Shown here piece after piece: positions 1-6,751 of a stretch of 12,256 nt of DNA. The stretch comes from an uncultured Pelagibacteraceae bacterium (GTDB lineage Bacteria; Pseudomonadota; Alphaproteobacteria; Pelagibacterales; Pelagibacteraceae), in the NCBI GenBank assembly GCA_902597695.1, contig CACJYH010000016.1:1-12256 (forward strand). The letters are read 5' to 3'. Position numbers and translations under genes: made by a program. How positions within the stretch are numbered: the first letter of the stretch is position 1; every line of letters begins with the position of its first letter. The notes below the pieces were generated by a model. That model saw nothing but the letters and a program-made list of their open reading frames with translations, ran no database searches and was not told where the DNA came from.

Positions 1-279
1 AATGATGTTTTCAGATTTTGTCTCCTCGGAGATTAATTTTGCAACACATCTAGTACCATTTCCACACGCACCAGACTCTCCTCCATCAGAATTAAAAAAT
101 TTTAAATTTGCATCACTTGATTTGCTAGATTCAATAAATATTAATTGATCACAGCCAATAAAATTTCTATCACAAATTTTTATGATTTGATCTTTAGTCA
201 AATTGGTAATCTTTTGTCTATTATCAATTATTACAAAATCATTACCTAATCCATCCATTTTAAAAGCCCTAATATCCAT
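1..279 (-). CDS. dapF: Diaminopimelate epimerase, N-terminal part (runs off the left edge)
   Basis: The minus strand reads open from an ATG at 279 down to position 1, giving 93 residues with no stop; the rest lies outside the window. The N-terminus carries MDGLGNDFVIID (residues 8-19), the DapF signature, followed by NSDGGESGACGNGTRC (residues 63-78). Cys72 in ACGNG is the expected first of the two catalytic cysteines; the second is beyond the edge. The family interconverts LL- and meso-diaminopimelate in the cytoplasm, the last step before lysine and peptidoglycan precursors. A second ATG at 258 (Met8) is possible, but the upstream start gives an N-terminus close to that of E. coli DapF. No Shine-Dalgarno sequence is visible. 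It is divergent from ffh and has a TATAAT-like element about 40 bases upstream. Confidence 0.93.
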   Translation of the reverse strand, partial: MDIRAFKMDGLGNDFVIIDNRQKITNLTKDQIIKICDRNFIGCDQLIFIESSKSSDANLKFFNSDGGESGACGNGTRCVAKLISEETKSENII

Positions 280-301
280 ATATAGTTATTTAACTTATTT
301 A

Positions 302-329
302 TTGACTTTTTGAACCTCTATTATATTTT
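302..329 (+). promoter_or_regulatory. Putative promoter of the ffh transcript
   Basis: TTGACT at 302-307 matches five of six bases of the -35 consensus. The -10 candidates are TATTTT at 324-329 (16-base spacer) and TATATT at 322-327 (14-base spacer, short). Either would start transcription at about 331-337, almost exactly where the folded leader RNA begins (332/333). That coincidence supports the call. The precise -10 cannot be fixed by eye. Confidence 0.45.
320..325 (-). promoter_or_regulatory. Putative -10 box of the dapF promoter
   Basis: On the minus strand positions 325 to 320 read TATAAT, a perfect sigma-70-type -10 box. It would start transcription near 313 and give a leader of roughly 35 nt before the dapF ATG at 279. 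The matching -35 position (about 343-348) reads TTTTTG, which is weak. The box overlaps the -10 candidate for ffh on the other strand. In such AT-rich DNA chance matches are common, so this is a candidate only. Confidence 0.35.
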
Positions 330-331
330 GA

Positions 332-427
332 GGCAGTTTCCGCAAAAACGTTAAATTTGCGGTGTCTTTGGAAACAAAGAGATCGACACTAGTCAGCGAG
401 GGTTCGCCCACTAGTGCGATTACTGCT
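332..427 (+). ncRNA. Structured four-way-junction leader RNA upstream of ffh
   Basis: These 96 bases fold into four helices with almost no unpaired junction bases. P1 pairs 332-337 with 422-427 (GCAGT/ACTGC plus a G-U). P2 pairs CCGCAAA 340-346 with TTTGCGG 356-362. P3 pairs TCTTTG 365-370 with CAAAGA 375-380 around a GAAA (GNRA) tetraloop. P4 pairs ATCG 382-385 with CGAT 417-420 and CACTAGT 387-393 with ACTAGTG 410-416 (A386 bulged), continuing after an asymmetric 6-nt bulge into GGG 400-402/CCC 407-409 capped by a TTCG loop. Junction linkers are 2, 2, 1 and 1 nt. P1 closes 13 nt before the ffh ATG, so a cis-regulatory role on ffh is the simplest inference; a separate small RNA cannot be excluded. 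It lacks the conserved core of 4.5S (SRP) RNA and is not a tRNA. I recall that a conserved motif near ffh was proposed from Pelagibacter comparative genomics, but could not verify identity. Confidence 0.78.
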
Positions 428-440
428 GTGTGAAATAAAT

Positions 441-1799
441 ATGTTTGAAAATTTAACAAATAAATTTGAGGAAGTTTTTTCCTCCCTGAAAAAAGCCCCT
501 TCGCTTGATGAGAGCCAAGTTGATGAAGGCCTTAGAGCTATTAGACAAGCCTTACTAGAGGCTGATGTATCACTTGAGGTCGCAAAAGATTTTATTGAAA
601 AAGTTAAACCTAAAGCTTTAGGGCAAGAAATTATCAGATCTACATCTCCTGGTGATATGGTTGTAAAAATCGTTTATGACGAATTAGTTAATTTATTAGG
701 TGAAAAAAACATTGATGTAAATTTAAACGCCGTTCCTCCCGTACCAATGATGTTAGTTGGTCTACAAGGTTCAGGTAAAACTACCACTACTGCAAAACTT
801 GCAAGATATTTAGAAAATACAAAGAAAAAGAAGGTAATGATGGTCAGCTTAGATATTTATAGACCAGCTGCACAAGAACAATTGAAATCTTTAGGTGAGC
901 AAAATGATATCTTAACTTTACCAATTATAGAGGGTCAACAACCAGCGGATATTTGTCAGAGAGCAATAAGCGCTGCAAATTTAAATGGTGCCGATATTAT
1001 CTTATTTGATACAGCTGGCAGAACACAAATAGATCTTCAAATGATGAGTGAAATAAAGCAGATTGAAAATATAATCAATCCCGCTGAAACTTTTTTAGTT
1101 GCAGATTCTTTAACAGGTCAAGTAGCAGCGTCAGTTGCAAAAGAATTTAAAAATACTGTAGGTTTATCAGGAATAATTTTAACAAGAGCTGATGGTGATG
1201 CCAGAGGTGGGGCCGCGGTAAGTATGAAATTTGTATCAGAGGTTCCAATTAAGTTTTTAGGGGTAGGAGAAAAAATTGAAAATTTTGAGGTGTTTCACCC
1301 TGATAGGATTGCTAACCGAATTCTTGGAATGGGAGATATTGTATCTCTAGTTGAAAAAGCAGCACAAGATTTAGGTGAAGAAAATATTAAAAAGACAGAA
1401 GAGAATTTAAAAAAGGGACAATTTTCAATGCAAGATTATTTAACTCAGCTAAGACAGATGAAAAAAATGGGTGGAATAGAGGGAATTATGTCTTTTATGC
1501 CAGGTATTTCTAAAGTTAAATCACAAATGGATGCTGCTGGTATTGACGAGAGTGTTATCACAAAGAACGAGGCTATAATCTTATCGATGACAAAAAAAGA
1601 AAGAGAGAACCCAAAAATAATTGATGGTTCTAGAAAAAAAAGAATTGCTAATGGTTCTGGAACTGATCCAGCCACTATCAATAAATTGTTAAAACAATTT
1701 AAAATGATGTCTGAAATGATGAGAAAGATGTCTAAAGGAAATCTGAAAGGTATGTCTGACAAAGGAATACCACCAGAATTATTTAATCAACTAAAATAA
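441..1799 (+). CDS. ffh: Signal recognition particle GTPase Ffh (SRP54)
   Basis: Ffh is the protein half of the bacterial signal recognition particle. It binds 4.5S RNA and signal sequences at the ribosome and delivers nascent membrane proteins to FtsY. The ATG at 441 gives 452 residues, the usual length. An in-frame GTG at 414 would add nine residues (MRLLLCEIN) but lies inside helix P4 of the leader and breaks the family N-terminus, so I reject it. Order: helical N domain (about 1-90), P-loop GLQGSGKT near 107-114, DTAGR at 190-194, TRADGDARGG from 248 (an Arg variant of the usual TKxD guanine-binding motif), then the Met-rich M domain with the RNA-binding SRKKRIANGSGT at 397-408. No Shine-Dalgarno is visible between the leader fold and the ATG. 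It ends 13 nt before rpsP and is likely the first gene of the long transcript. Confidence 0.97.
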   Translation: MFENLTNKFEEVFSSLKKAPSLDESQVDEGLRAIRQALLEADVSLEVAKDFIEKVKPKALGQEIIRSTSPGDMVVKIVYDELVNLLGEKNIDVNLNAVPPVPMMLVGLQGSGKTTTTAKLARYLENTKKKKVMMVSLDIYRPAAQEQLKSLGEQNDILTLPIIEGQQPADICQRAISAANLNGADIILFDTAGRTQIDLQMMSEIKQIENIINPAETFLVADSLTGQVAASVAKEFKNTVGLSGIILTRADGDARGGAAVSMKFVSEVPIKFLGVGEKIENFEVFHPDRIANRILGMGDIVSLVEKAAQDLGEENIKKTEENLKKGQFSMQDYLTQLRQMKKMGGIEGIMSFMPGISKVKSQMDAAGIDESVITKNEAIILSMTKKERENPKIIDGSRKKRIANGSGTDPATINKLLKQFKMMSEMMRKMSKGNLKGMSDKGIPPELFNQLK

Positions 1800-1812
1800 A
1801 AAAGGAGAATAA

Positions 1813-2310
1813 ATGTTAAAACTTAGATTATCAAGAGGTGGAACAAAGAAAAGACCAGTTTACAAAGTTGTTGTAGCTGATAGTCGTTTTGCAAGAGATG
1901 GACGTTTCATAGAAAAAGTTGGTTTTTTTAATCCTCTATTACCTAAAGAAAAAAAAGAGAGAATAGGATTAGAGGCTGAAAGAATTAAATATTGGTTAGG
2001 CCAAGGTGCACAACCGACTATAAGAGTAGCAAGAATCTTAGGTGAAAATGAGTTAATGCCAATGCCTGCTAATAGTAATAATCCTCAAAAAGCTATTCCA
2101 AAAAAAGATAGAAAAAAAGAAGGGTCTGATGATGCTAAAAAGGAAGAAGCAGCAAAAGCAGACGCAGCACCGACAGATGGAGCAAAAAAAGAAGAAGCTC
2201 CAAAAGCAGAAGCTAAAAAAGAGGAAGCTCCAAAAGCAGACGCTCCAAAAGCAGAAGCTAAAAAGGAAGAAGCTCCAAAAGCAGACGCTCCAAAAGACGA
2301 AAAAAAGTAA
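1813..2310 (+). CDS. rpsP: Ribosomal protein bS16 with a long K/E/A/P-rich C-terminal tail
   Basis: Residues 1-82 are a complete bS16, a 30S subunit assembly protein: [20 protein letters not shown] at the start, then [15 protein letters not shown] and [10 protein letters not shown] clear Shine-Dalgarno, AAGGAG at 1802-1807, lies 5 nt before the ATG. The gene encodes 165 residues, about twice the usual bS16. Residues 83-165 form a low-complexity tail of Lys, Glu, Ala, Pro and Asp with no predicted fold. The last part repeats [15 protein letters not shown] twice (133-147, 148-162, the second ending in D). A similar tail occurs on bL19 two genes downstream. The tail is in frame and ends cleanly before trmD, so it looks like real coding sequence. 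The rimM gene, usually next, is missing. Tail function is unknown; being charged and probably disordered, it would extend from the ribosome surface. Confidence 0.96.
   Translation: MLKLRLSRGGTKKRPVYKVVVADSRFARDGRFIEKVGFFNPLLPKEKKERIGLEAERIKYWLGQGAQPTIRVARILGENELMPMPANSNNPQKAIPKKDRKKEGSDDAKKEEAAKADAAPTDGAKKEEAPKAEAKKEEAPKADAPKAEAKKEEAPKADAPKDEKK
2209..2298 (+). repeat. 45-bp in-frame tandem repeat in the rpsP tail
   Basis: Two adjacent 45-bp units (2209-2253 and 2254-2298) differ at only a few bases and each encode a 15-residue block beginning [14 protein letters not shown]. Shorter, decayed versions of the [11 protein letters not shown] theme occur just upstream (about 2128-2208). The unit is a multiple of three, so copy-number change lengthens the tail without shifting frame. 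Replication slippage is the likely origin. Confidence 0.85.
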
Positions 2311-2324
2311 TTTAAGGTTTACTT

Positions 2325-3011
2325 ATGTTAAAGACACAAGTGTTAACACTTTATCCAGAAATTTTTCCTGGTCCTTTAAACAAAGGATTATATGGAAAAG
2401 CAATGGCTAAAAAGATATGGAGTCTTAATATAGTAAACATAAGAGATGCAGCAACAGATAAACACAAAACTGTCGATGATACTCCATATGGTGGTGGATC
2501 AGGTATGCTGTTAAAACCAGACATACTAGCAAAATCAATTGATAAAAATATCCAGAAGGGGGAAAGAATTTTTTATCTTTCGCCAAAAGGTAAAAAATTT
2601 GATCAAAGACTTGCACAAGATTTATCAAAAGAAAAATCATTCAGTTTAATTTGTGGACATTTCGAAGGTGTCGATGAAAGAGTACTATCCACAAGAAATA
2701 TTGAGGAAATAAGTATAGGAGATTATGTGCTCTCTGGAGGGGAAACAGCTGCTCTAGTAGTTCTTGATAGTGTGTTAAGACTTTTGCCTGGAGTTTTAGG
2801 TAATGATGAATCATCTTTGGAGGAAACTTTTGGAAATGGTCTTTTAGAGTATCCTCAATATACAAAACCTCAAATTTGGGAGGAAAAATCAGTACCAGAT
2901 GTCTTATTATCAGGAGATCATAGCAAAATTAAAGACTGGCGTTTATCTCAATCTGAGGCTATAACACGCGTCCGAAGACCAGATTTGTGGCAAAAATATA
3001 AGAAGGATTAA
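2325..3011 (+). CDS. trmD: tRNA (guanine-37-N1)-methyltransferase
   Basis: TrmD is a SAM-dependent, trefoil-knot enzyme that methylates G37 next to the anticodon and prevents +1 frameshifting. The 228 residues show [16 protein letters not shown] (50-65), [10 protein letters not shown] (111-120), the knot segment [10 protein letters not shown] (131-140), [10 protein letters not shown] (173-182) and the C-terminal TRVRRPDLW. Arg152 aligns with E. coli Arg154. The residue aligning with the catalytic Asp169 is Glu167, in ESSLEETF; a conservative change that I think may be usual in alphaproteobacteria. The start is ATG at 2325 with AAGG at 2314-2317, 7 nt upstream. It lies 14 nt after rpsP and one base before the rplS start, so co-translation with the ribosomal protein genes is likely. 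The usual neighbour rimM is absent on the rpsP side. Confidence 0.97.
   Translation: MLKTQVLTLYPEIFPGPLNKGLYGKAMAKKIWSLNIVNIRDAATDKHKTVDDTPYGGGSGMLLKPDILAKSIDKNIQKGERIFYLSPKGKKFDQRLAQDLSKEKSFSLICGHFEGVDERVLSTRNIEEISIGDYVLSGGETAALVVLDSVLRLLPGVLGNDESSLEETFGNGLLEYPQYTKPQIWEEKSVPDVLLSGDHSKIKDWRLSQSEAITRVRRPDLWQKYKKD
3002..3007 (+). promoter_or_regulatory. Ribosome binding site that selects the TTG start of rplS
   Basis: GAAGGA at 3002-3007, inside the last codons of trmD, is 5 nt from the TTG at 3013 but 20 nt from the in-frame ATG at 3028. Spacing therefore favours the TTG start. The ATG has no purine-rich element of its own. The call rests on spacing only. Confidence 0.5.
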
Positions 3012-3012
3012 A

Positions 3013-3606
3013 TTGTTAAATATTGAAATGAAAACGATTGAAGAAATAAATCAACATAATGTAAAAAAAATTCTTTCGGAAAAAAAGATTCCAGAATTCT
3101 TTCCAGGTGATGTTGTAAAAGTTGGTGTAAGAATTACAGAGGGAAAAAAAGAGAGAATTCAGTATTTTGAAGGTGTATGTATTGCGAAAAAAAGCAGAGA
3201 TTTAAATTCTTCTTTTACAGTTAGAAAGATTTCTTTTGGTGAAGGTGTTGAGAGAACATTCCCACTATTTGGTACAGTAATTGACTCAATTAAAGTTATT
3301 CGTTCAGGAAAAGTTAGAAGAGCTAAACTATATTACTTAAGAGATAGAACTGGTAAATCAGCTAGAATTGCCGAAAATATAAGAAAGAAGATTGGTATTG
3401 ATATAGATGTAAAACCAGAAATAGTAACTGAGGAAAATTTAGCTCCTGTTTCAACAGAAGCATCTGATAATAAAGAAGATGTAACTAAGGCAGAGGCTAA
3501 GAAAGAAGAAACTCCTAAGGAAGAGCCAAAAAAAGAAGAAACAGCCAAAGTTGAAACAAAACCTAAAACTGAAGAAAAACTTGAAACTTCTCCAGAAAAA
3601 AAATAA
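3013..3606 (+). CDS. rplS: Ribosomal protein bL19 with a K/E-rich C-terminal tail
   Basis: bL19 lies at the 30S-50S interface. The core is unmistakable: [16 protein letters not shown] (29-44), [10 protein letters not shown] (51-60), [19 protein letters not shown] (66-84), and [18 protein letters not shown] (102-119). I place the start at TTG 3013 because of the Shine-Dalgarno at 3002-3007; the alternative is ATG 3028, which removes MLNIE. The protein has 197 residues while the family usually has about 115-130. Residues after about 127 form an acidic/basic tail rich in Lys, Glu, Thr and Pro, including [20 protein letters not shown] (160-179). This resembles the bS16 tail encoded nearby, although its repeats are less regular. 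The gene follows trmD by one base and precedes leuC by 11 bases, so the translation block joins the leucine genes without a clear break. Confidence 0.96.
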   Translation: MLNIEMKTIEEINQHNVKKILSEKKIPEFFPGDVVKVGVRITEGKKERIQYFEGVCIAKKSRDLNSSFTVRKISFGEGVERTFPLFGTVIDSIKVIRSGKVRRAKLYYLRDRTGKSARIAENIRKKIGIDIDVKPEIVTEENLAPVSTEASDNKEDVTKAEAKKEETPKEEPKKEETAKVETKPKTEEKLETSPEKK

Positions 3607-3617
3607 TTTTTTTTTCA

Positions 3618-5021
3618 ATGCCTAATACTCTTTACGACAAAATTTGGAAAGAACACTTAGTTGATCAGCAAGATGATGGAACAGCTTTATTATTTGTTGA
3701 TAGGCATCTCGTTCATGAAGTGACCAGTCCACAAGCATTTGAAGGTTTACGAAATTCTAAAAGAAAAGTAAGACACCCAAAGCTTACATTGGCCGTTGCA
3801 GATCACAACGTCCCAACTACTGATAGAACCAATGGTATTTCAGATAAAGAATCTAAAATTCAAGTTGATACATTAGAAAAGAATTGTAAGGAATTTGATA
3901 TCCAACTCTTTGGAATGGAGGATAAGCGTCAAGGCATAGTTCATATAATTGGTCCTGAACAAGGATTTACTCAACCTGGAACAGTTATAGTTTGTGGAGA
4001 TAGTCATACAGCTACACATGGAGCGTTTGGTGCTTTAGCATTTGGTATAGGCACCTCAGAGGTTGAACACGTACTAGCAACACAAACTTTAGTGCAAAAA
4101 AAAGCAAAAAATTTCAGAATTAATGTTAATGGAAAACTTCCGTTAGGTGTTACTTCAAAAGATGTAATTTTACAAATAATTGGAAAAATAGGAACAGCAG
4201 GTGGAACAGGATGTGTTATTGAGTATGCTGGTGATTTAATCAGATCATTGAGTGTTGAGCAAAGAATGACTATATGCAACATGACTATAGAGGGTGGAGC
4301 AAGAGCAGGTTTGATTGCACCAGATGAAAAAATTTTCAAGTATTTGGATGGAAAACCTATGTCACCCAAAGGTGAAAAATGGGATAAAGCTTTAGCGTAC
4401 TGGAGAAGTTTAAATTCTGATGATGGTGCAAATTTTGATAAAGAAATAAGTCTTCAAGCTAATGAAATTTCACCGATGATTACCTGGGGAACTTCACCTC
4501 AAGATGTCATTACTATTGAGGATAAAGTACCAAACCCAGACAATGAAAAAGATGAGGATAGAAAAAATTCTATTGAAAGAGCTCTAAAATATATGGGTTT
4601 AAAACCTGATATGGCCGCTAAAGATATTAAGATAGATAAGGTTTTTATAGGTAGTTGCACAAATGGAAGAATTGAGGATTTACGAGAGGCAGCAAAGATT
4701 TTAAAAGATAAAAAAATTGCCTCTCATGTTCATGCAATGGTTGTTCCAGGATCTGGTCTAGTGAAAGAACAAGCAGAGCAAGAAGGTTTACATAAAATAT
4801 TTGAAGAGTCTGGTTTTGAATGGAGAGAACCAGGATGTTCTATGTGTTTAGCAATGAATGCCGATAAATTAAAACCAGAGCAAAGATGTGCATCTACATC
4901 AAACAGAAACTTTGAGGGAAGACAAGGTAGAGGTGGAAGAACACACCTTGTGAGCCCAGGAATGGCAGCTGCAGCAGCAATTTCTGGAAATTTGGATGAT
5001 GTAAGAAAGTATCAAAATTAA
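3618..5021 (+). CDS. leuC: 3-isopropylmalate dehydratase, large subunit
   Basis: LeuC pairs with LeuD to isomerise 2-isopropylmalate to 3-isopropylmalate through a [4Fe-4S] cluster, an aconitase-family reaction in leucine synthesis. The 467 residues open with [12 protein letters not shown] and contain the active-site stretch [21 protein letters not shown] and [13 protein letters not shown]. The three cluster ligands are visible as Cys347 (GSCTNGR) and Cys407 and Cys410 ([10 protein letters not shown]), the same positions as I recall for E. coli LeuC. The ATG at 3618 follows a run of nine T (3607-3615) and has no Shine-Dalgarno. The stop overlaps the leuD start by one base (TAATG), implying coupled translation and a matched subunit ratio. 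Confidence 0.97.
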   Translation: MPNTLYDKIWKEHLVDQQDDGTALLFVDRHLVHEVTSPQAFEGLRNSKRKVRHPKLTLAVADHNVPTTDRTNGISDKESKIQVDTLEKNCKEFDIQLFGMEDKRQGIVHIIGPEQGFTQPGTVIVCGDSHTATHGAFGALAFGIGTSEVEHVLATQTLVQKKAKNFRINVNGKLPLGVTSKDVILQIIGKIGTAGGTGCVIEYAGDLIRSLSVEQRMTICNMTIEGGARAGLIAPDEKIFKYLDGKPMSPKGEKWDKALAYWRSLNSDDGANFDKEISLQANEISPMITWGTSPQDVITIEDKVPNPDNEKDEDRKNSIERALKYMGLKPDMAAKDIKIDKVFIGSCTNGRIEDLREAAKILKDKKIASHVHAMVVPGSGLVKEQAEQEGLHKIFEESGFEWREPGCSMCLAMNADKLKPEQRCASTSNRNFEGRQGRGGRTHLVSPGMAAAAAISGNLDDVRKYQN

Positions 5022-5626
5022 TGCAAAAATTTTCTACATTAAAAAGTATTCCAGCATATTTACCAATAGTAAATATCGATACTGATATGATTATCCCAAA
5101 GCAGTTTTTAAAAACAATTAAAAGAACTGGACTTGGAAAAAATTTGTTTTTTGAAATGAGGTATGATGATAATGGAAATAAAATAGGGGATTTTATATTA
5201 AATAAAGATCCATTTACAAATTCAAAAATACTGATAGCAGGAAAAAACTTTGGTTGTGGATCCTCAAGAGAACACGCTCCTTGGGCATTATTAGATTTTG
5301 GTATTACATGTGTAATTAGCTCCAGTTTTGCTGATATTTTTTATAGCAATTGTTTTAAAAATGGAATTTTACCAATTATTGTTGATGAAGAAAAAATAAA
5401 AGAGTTGTCTGAATATGCTAATAGAAAAGAAGAAATTTCAGTAGACCTTAAAGAAGAAAAAATAGTTTATGGTAATAATGAAGTTAAATTTAAAATAGAC
5501 TCCTTTAAAAAGAAATGTCTTCTCGAAGGTTTAGATGATATTGCGCTATCTTTAAATAAGTCTGATAAGATAAAAAGTTTCGAGCAAAAATTAAAAAGCT
5601 CTAAGCCATGGATTATAAGTGATTAA
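5021..5626 (+). CDS. leuD: 3-isopropylmalate dehydratase, small subunit
   Basis: This is the swivel-domain subunit that completes the LeuCD active site. The 201 residues match the usual length. [14 protein letters not shown] (18-31) and [15 protein letters not shown] (76-90) are the family signatures; the SSREH segment contributes substrate-binding residues. The ATG at 5021 shares its A with the leuC stop. The C-terminal end overlaps the leuB start by 8 bases. No promoter or Shine-Dalgarno is seen, as expected for a coupled internal gene. Confidence 0.97.
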   Translation: MQKFSTLKSIPAYLPIVNIDTDMIIPKQFLKTIKRTGLGKNLFFEMRYDDNGNKIGDFILNKDPFTNSKILIAGKNFGCGSSREHAPWALLDFGITCVISSSFADIFYSNCFKNGILPIIVDEEKIKELSEYANRKEEISVDLKEEKIVYGNNEVKFKIDSFKKKCLLEGLDDIALSLNKSDKIKSFEQKLKSSKPWIISD

Positions 5627-6725
5627 GGTAAAAAAGAGAAAGATACTATTACTTCCTGGAGATGGTATTGGTCCCGAAGTTATTGGTGAAGTAAAAAAAA
5701 TTATCAGTTGGTTCAATGATAAAAAGTCTCTAGATTTTGAGATGGATGAAGATTTAGCGGGAGGATGCTCTTACGATAAGCATGGTACACCGATTACAGA
5801 TGAGGTTTTTTATAAAGCATTAGAAAGTGCAGTTGTTATGTTAGGTGCTGTAGGAGGACCTAAGTGGGATAATGTTGAGTTTTCCAAAAAACCTGAGAGA
5901 GCACTTTTAAAACTAAGAAAAGAATTAAAACTATTTGCTAATTTGAGACCAGCGATATGTTTTAAACAATTAGTTGATGCCTCAACATTAAAACCTGAAA
6001 TTGTCTCAGGTTTAGATATTATGATTGTAAGAGAGTTAACTGGAGGAATATATTTTGGTGAGCCTAGAGGAATTAAACCAATAGAAAATGGGGAAAGAAA
6101 AGGGATTAATACCCACACTTACACAAGCAATGAGATTGTAAGAGTTGCTAGAGTTGCCTTTGATTTAGCAAAAAAAAGATCAAACAAAGTAACTTCTTGC
6201 GAAAAATCAAATGTTATGGAGGCAGGCCAACTTTGGAAAGAAGAGGTTCAGACATTACACGATAAAGAATTTAAGGATGTTGAACTAAGTCATATGCTTG
6301 CAGACAATTGTGCTATGCAGTTGTTGAGAAATCCAAAGCAATTTGATGTAATTGTAACAGATAATTTGTTTGGGGATATGTTATCTGACCAAGCCTCAAT
6401 GTTAACTGGATCACTAGGTCTTTTACCTTCTGCATCTTTGGGTGCAAAAAATAAAGATGGAGAAATGAGGGCTATGTATGAACCTATTCATGGTTCGGCT
6501 CCAGATATAGCTGGTAAAAGTATTGCTAATCCAATAGCTACAATTTTAAGCTTTGCTATGGCTTTGAGATATTCATTAGATTTAGATAAAGAAGCAGAAG
6601 CTCTGGAAAAAGCTGTACAGGATGTATTAAATGATGGTTTAAGAACTAAAGACATTTTATCAAAAGGCACAAAAGAGGTGACTACATCACAAATGGGTGA
6701 TGCGATCATTTCAAAATTGCAATAA
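5619..6725 (+). CDS. leuB: 3-isopropylmalate dehydrogenase
   Basis: LeuB oxidises and decarboxylates 3-isopropylmalate to 2-oxoisocaproate using NAD+ and a divalent metal. The 368 residues show the full set of family motifs: [12 protein letters not shown] (10-21), LFANLRPA (105-112), [14 protein letters not shown] (138-151) with the catalytic Tyr145, CEKSNVM (194-200) with Lys196, and the metal/substrate acids Asp229, Asp253 and Asp257 in [28 protein letters not shown] (287-300) is the NAD-binding end. The start is a GTG at 5619, which overlaps the last eight bases of leuD; no in-frame ATG exists near enough to keep the N-terminal strand. It completes leuCDB; leuA is not in the window. A 26-bp AT-rich gap follows before the DMSP genes. 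Confidence 0.97.
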   Translation: MIKVKKRKILLLPGDGIGPEVIGEVKKIISWFNDKKSLDFEMDEDLAGGCSYDKHGTPITDEVFYKALESAVVMLGAVGGPKWDNVEFSKKPERALLKLRKELKLFANLRPAICFKQLVDASTLKPEIVSGLDIMIVRELTGGIYFGEPRGIKPIENGERKGINTHTYTSNEIVRVARVAFDLAKKRSNKVTSCEKSNVMEAGQLWKEEVQTLHDKEFKDVELSHMLADNCAMQLLRNPKQFDVIVTDNLFGDMLSDQASMLTGSLGLLPSASLGAKNKDGEMRAMYEPIHGSAPDIAGKSIANPIATILSFAMALRYSLDLDKEAEALEKAVQDVLNDGLRTKDILSKGTKEVTTSQMGDAIISKLQ

Positions 6726-6751
6726 TTAATTAATTATTTTAGAATCAAATT

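Noticed and set aside
332..427. A tRNA gene or the 4.5S (SRP) RNA itself
   Set aside because: The cloverleaf outline and GGGTTCGCCC look tRNA-like, but loop sizes, a short closing stem and no anticodon arm or CCA-side acceptor rule it out. The conserved 4.5S core around the GGAA loop and its internal loops is absent.
414..440. Upstream GTG start for ffh adding MRLLLCEIN
   Set aside because: The GTG is within helix P4 of the leader RNA, has no Shine-Dalgarno, and the added residues do not fit the Ffh N-terminus, which begins at the ATG at 441.
1445..1762. Minus-strand open frames inside ffh and in other genes (for example 4004-4369, 5810-6118, 9503-9775)
   Set aside because: All lie opposite clearly conserved coding sequence, lack start signals and show no recognisable domain; they are shadows of the real genes.
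2129..2410. 93-residue open frame overlapping the end of rpsP and the start of trmD
   Set aside because: It is a frame shadow: the 45-bp repeat, a multiple of three, keeps the alternative frame open, giving a Lys/Gln-rich peptide with no family features.
3595..3616. Possible terminator after rplS (A8-TAA-T9)
   Set aside because: The A and T runs can pair, but the stem is only A-T with a 3-nt loop and no GC-rich part, so a working intrinsic terminator is doubtful. The A run is also just Lys codons.
6726..6751. Promoter or operator between leuB and dmdC
   Set aside because: The AATTAATTAATTATT stretch is repetitive AT sequence without a convincing -35/-10 pair or inverted repeat.
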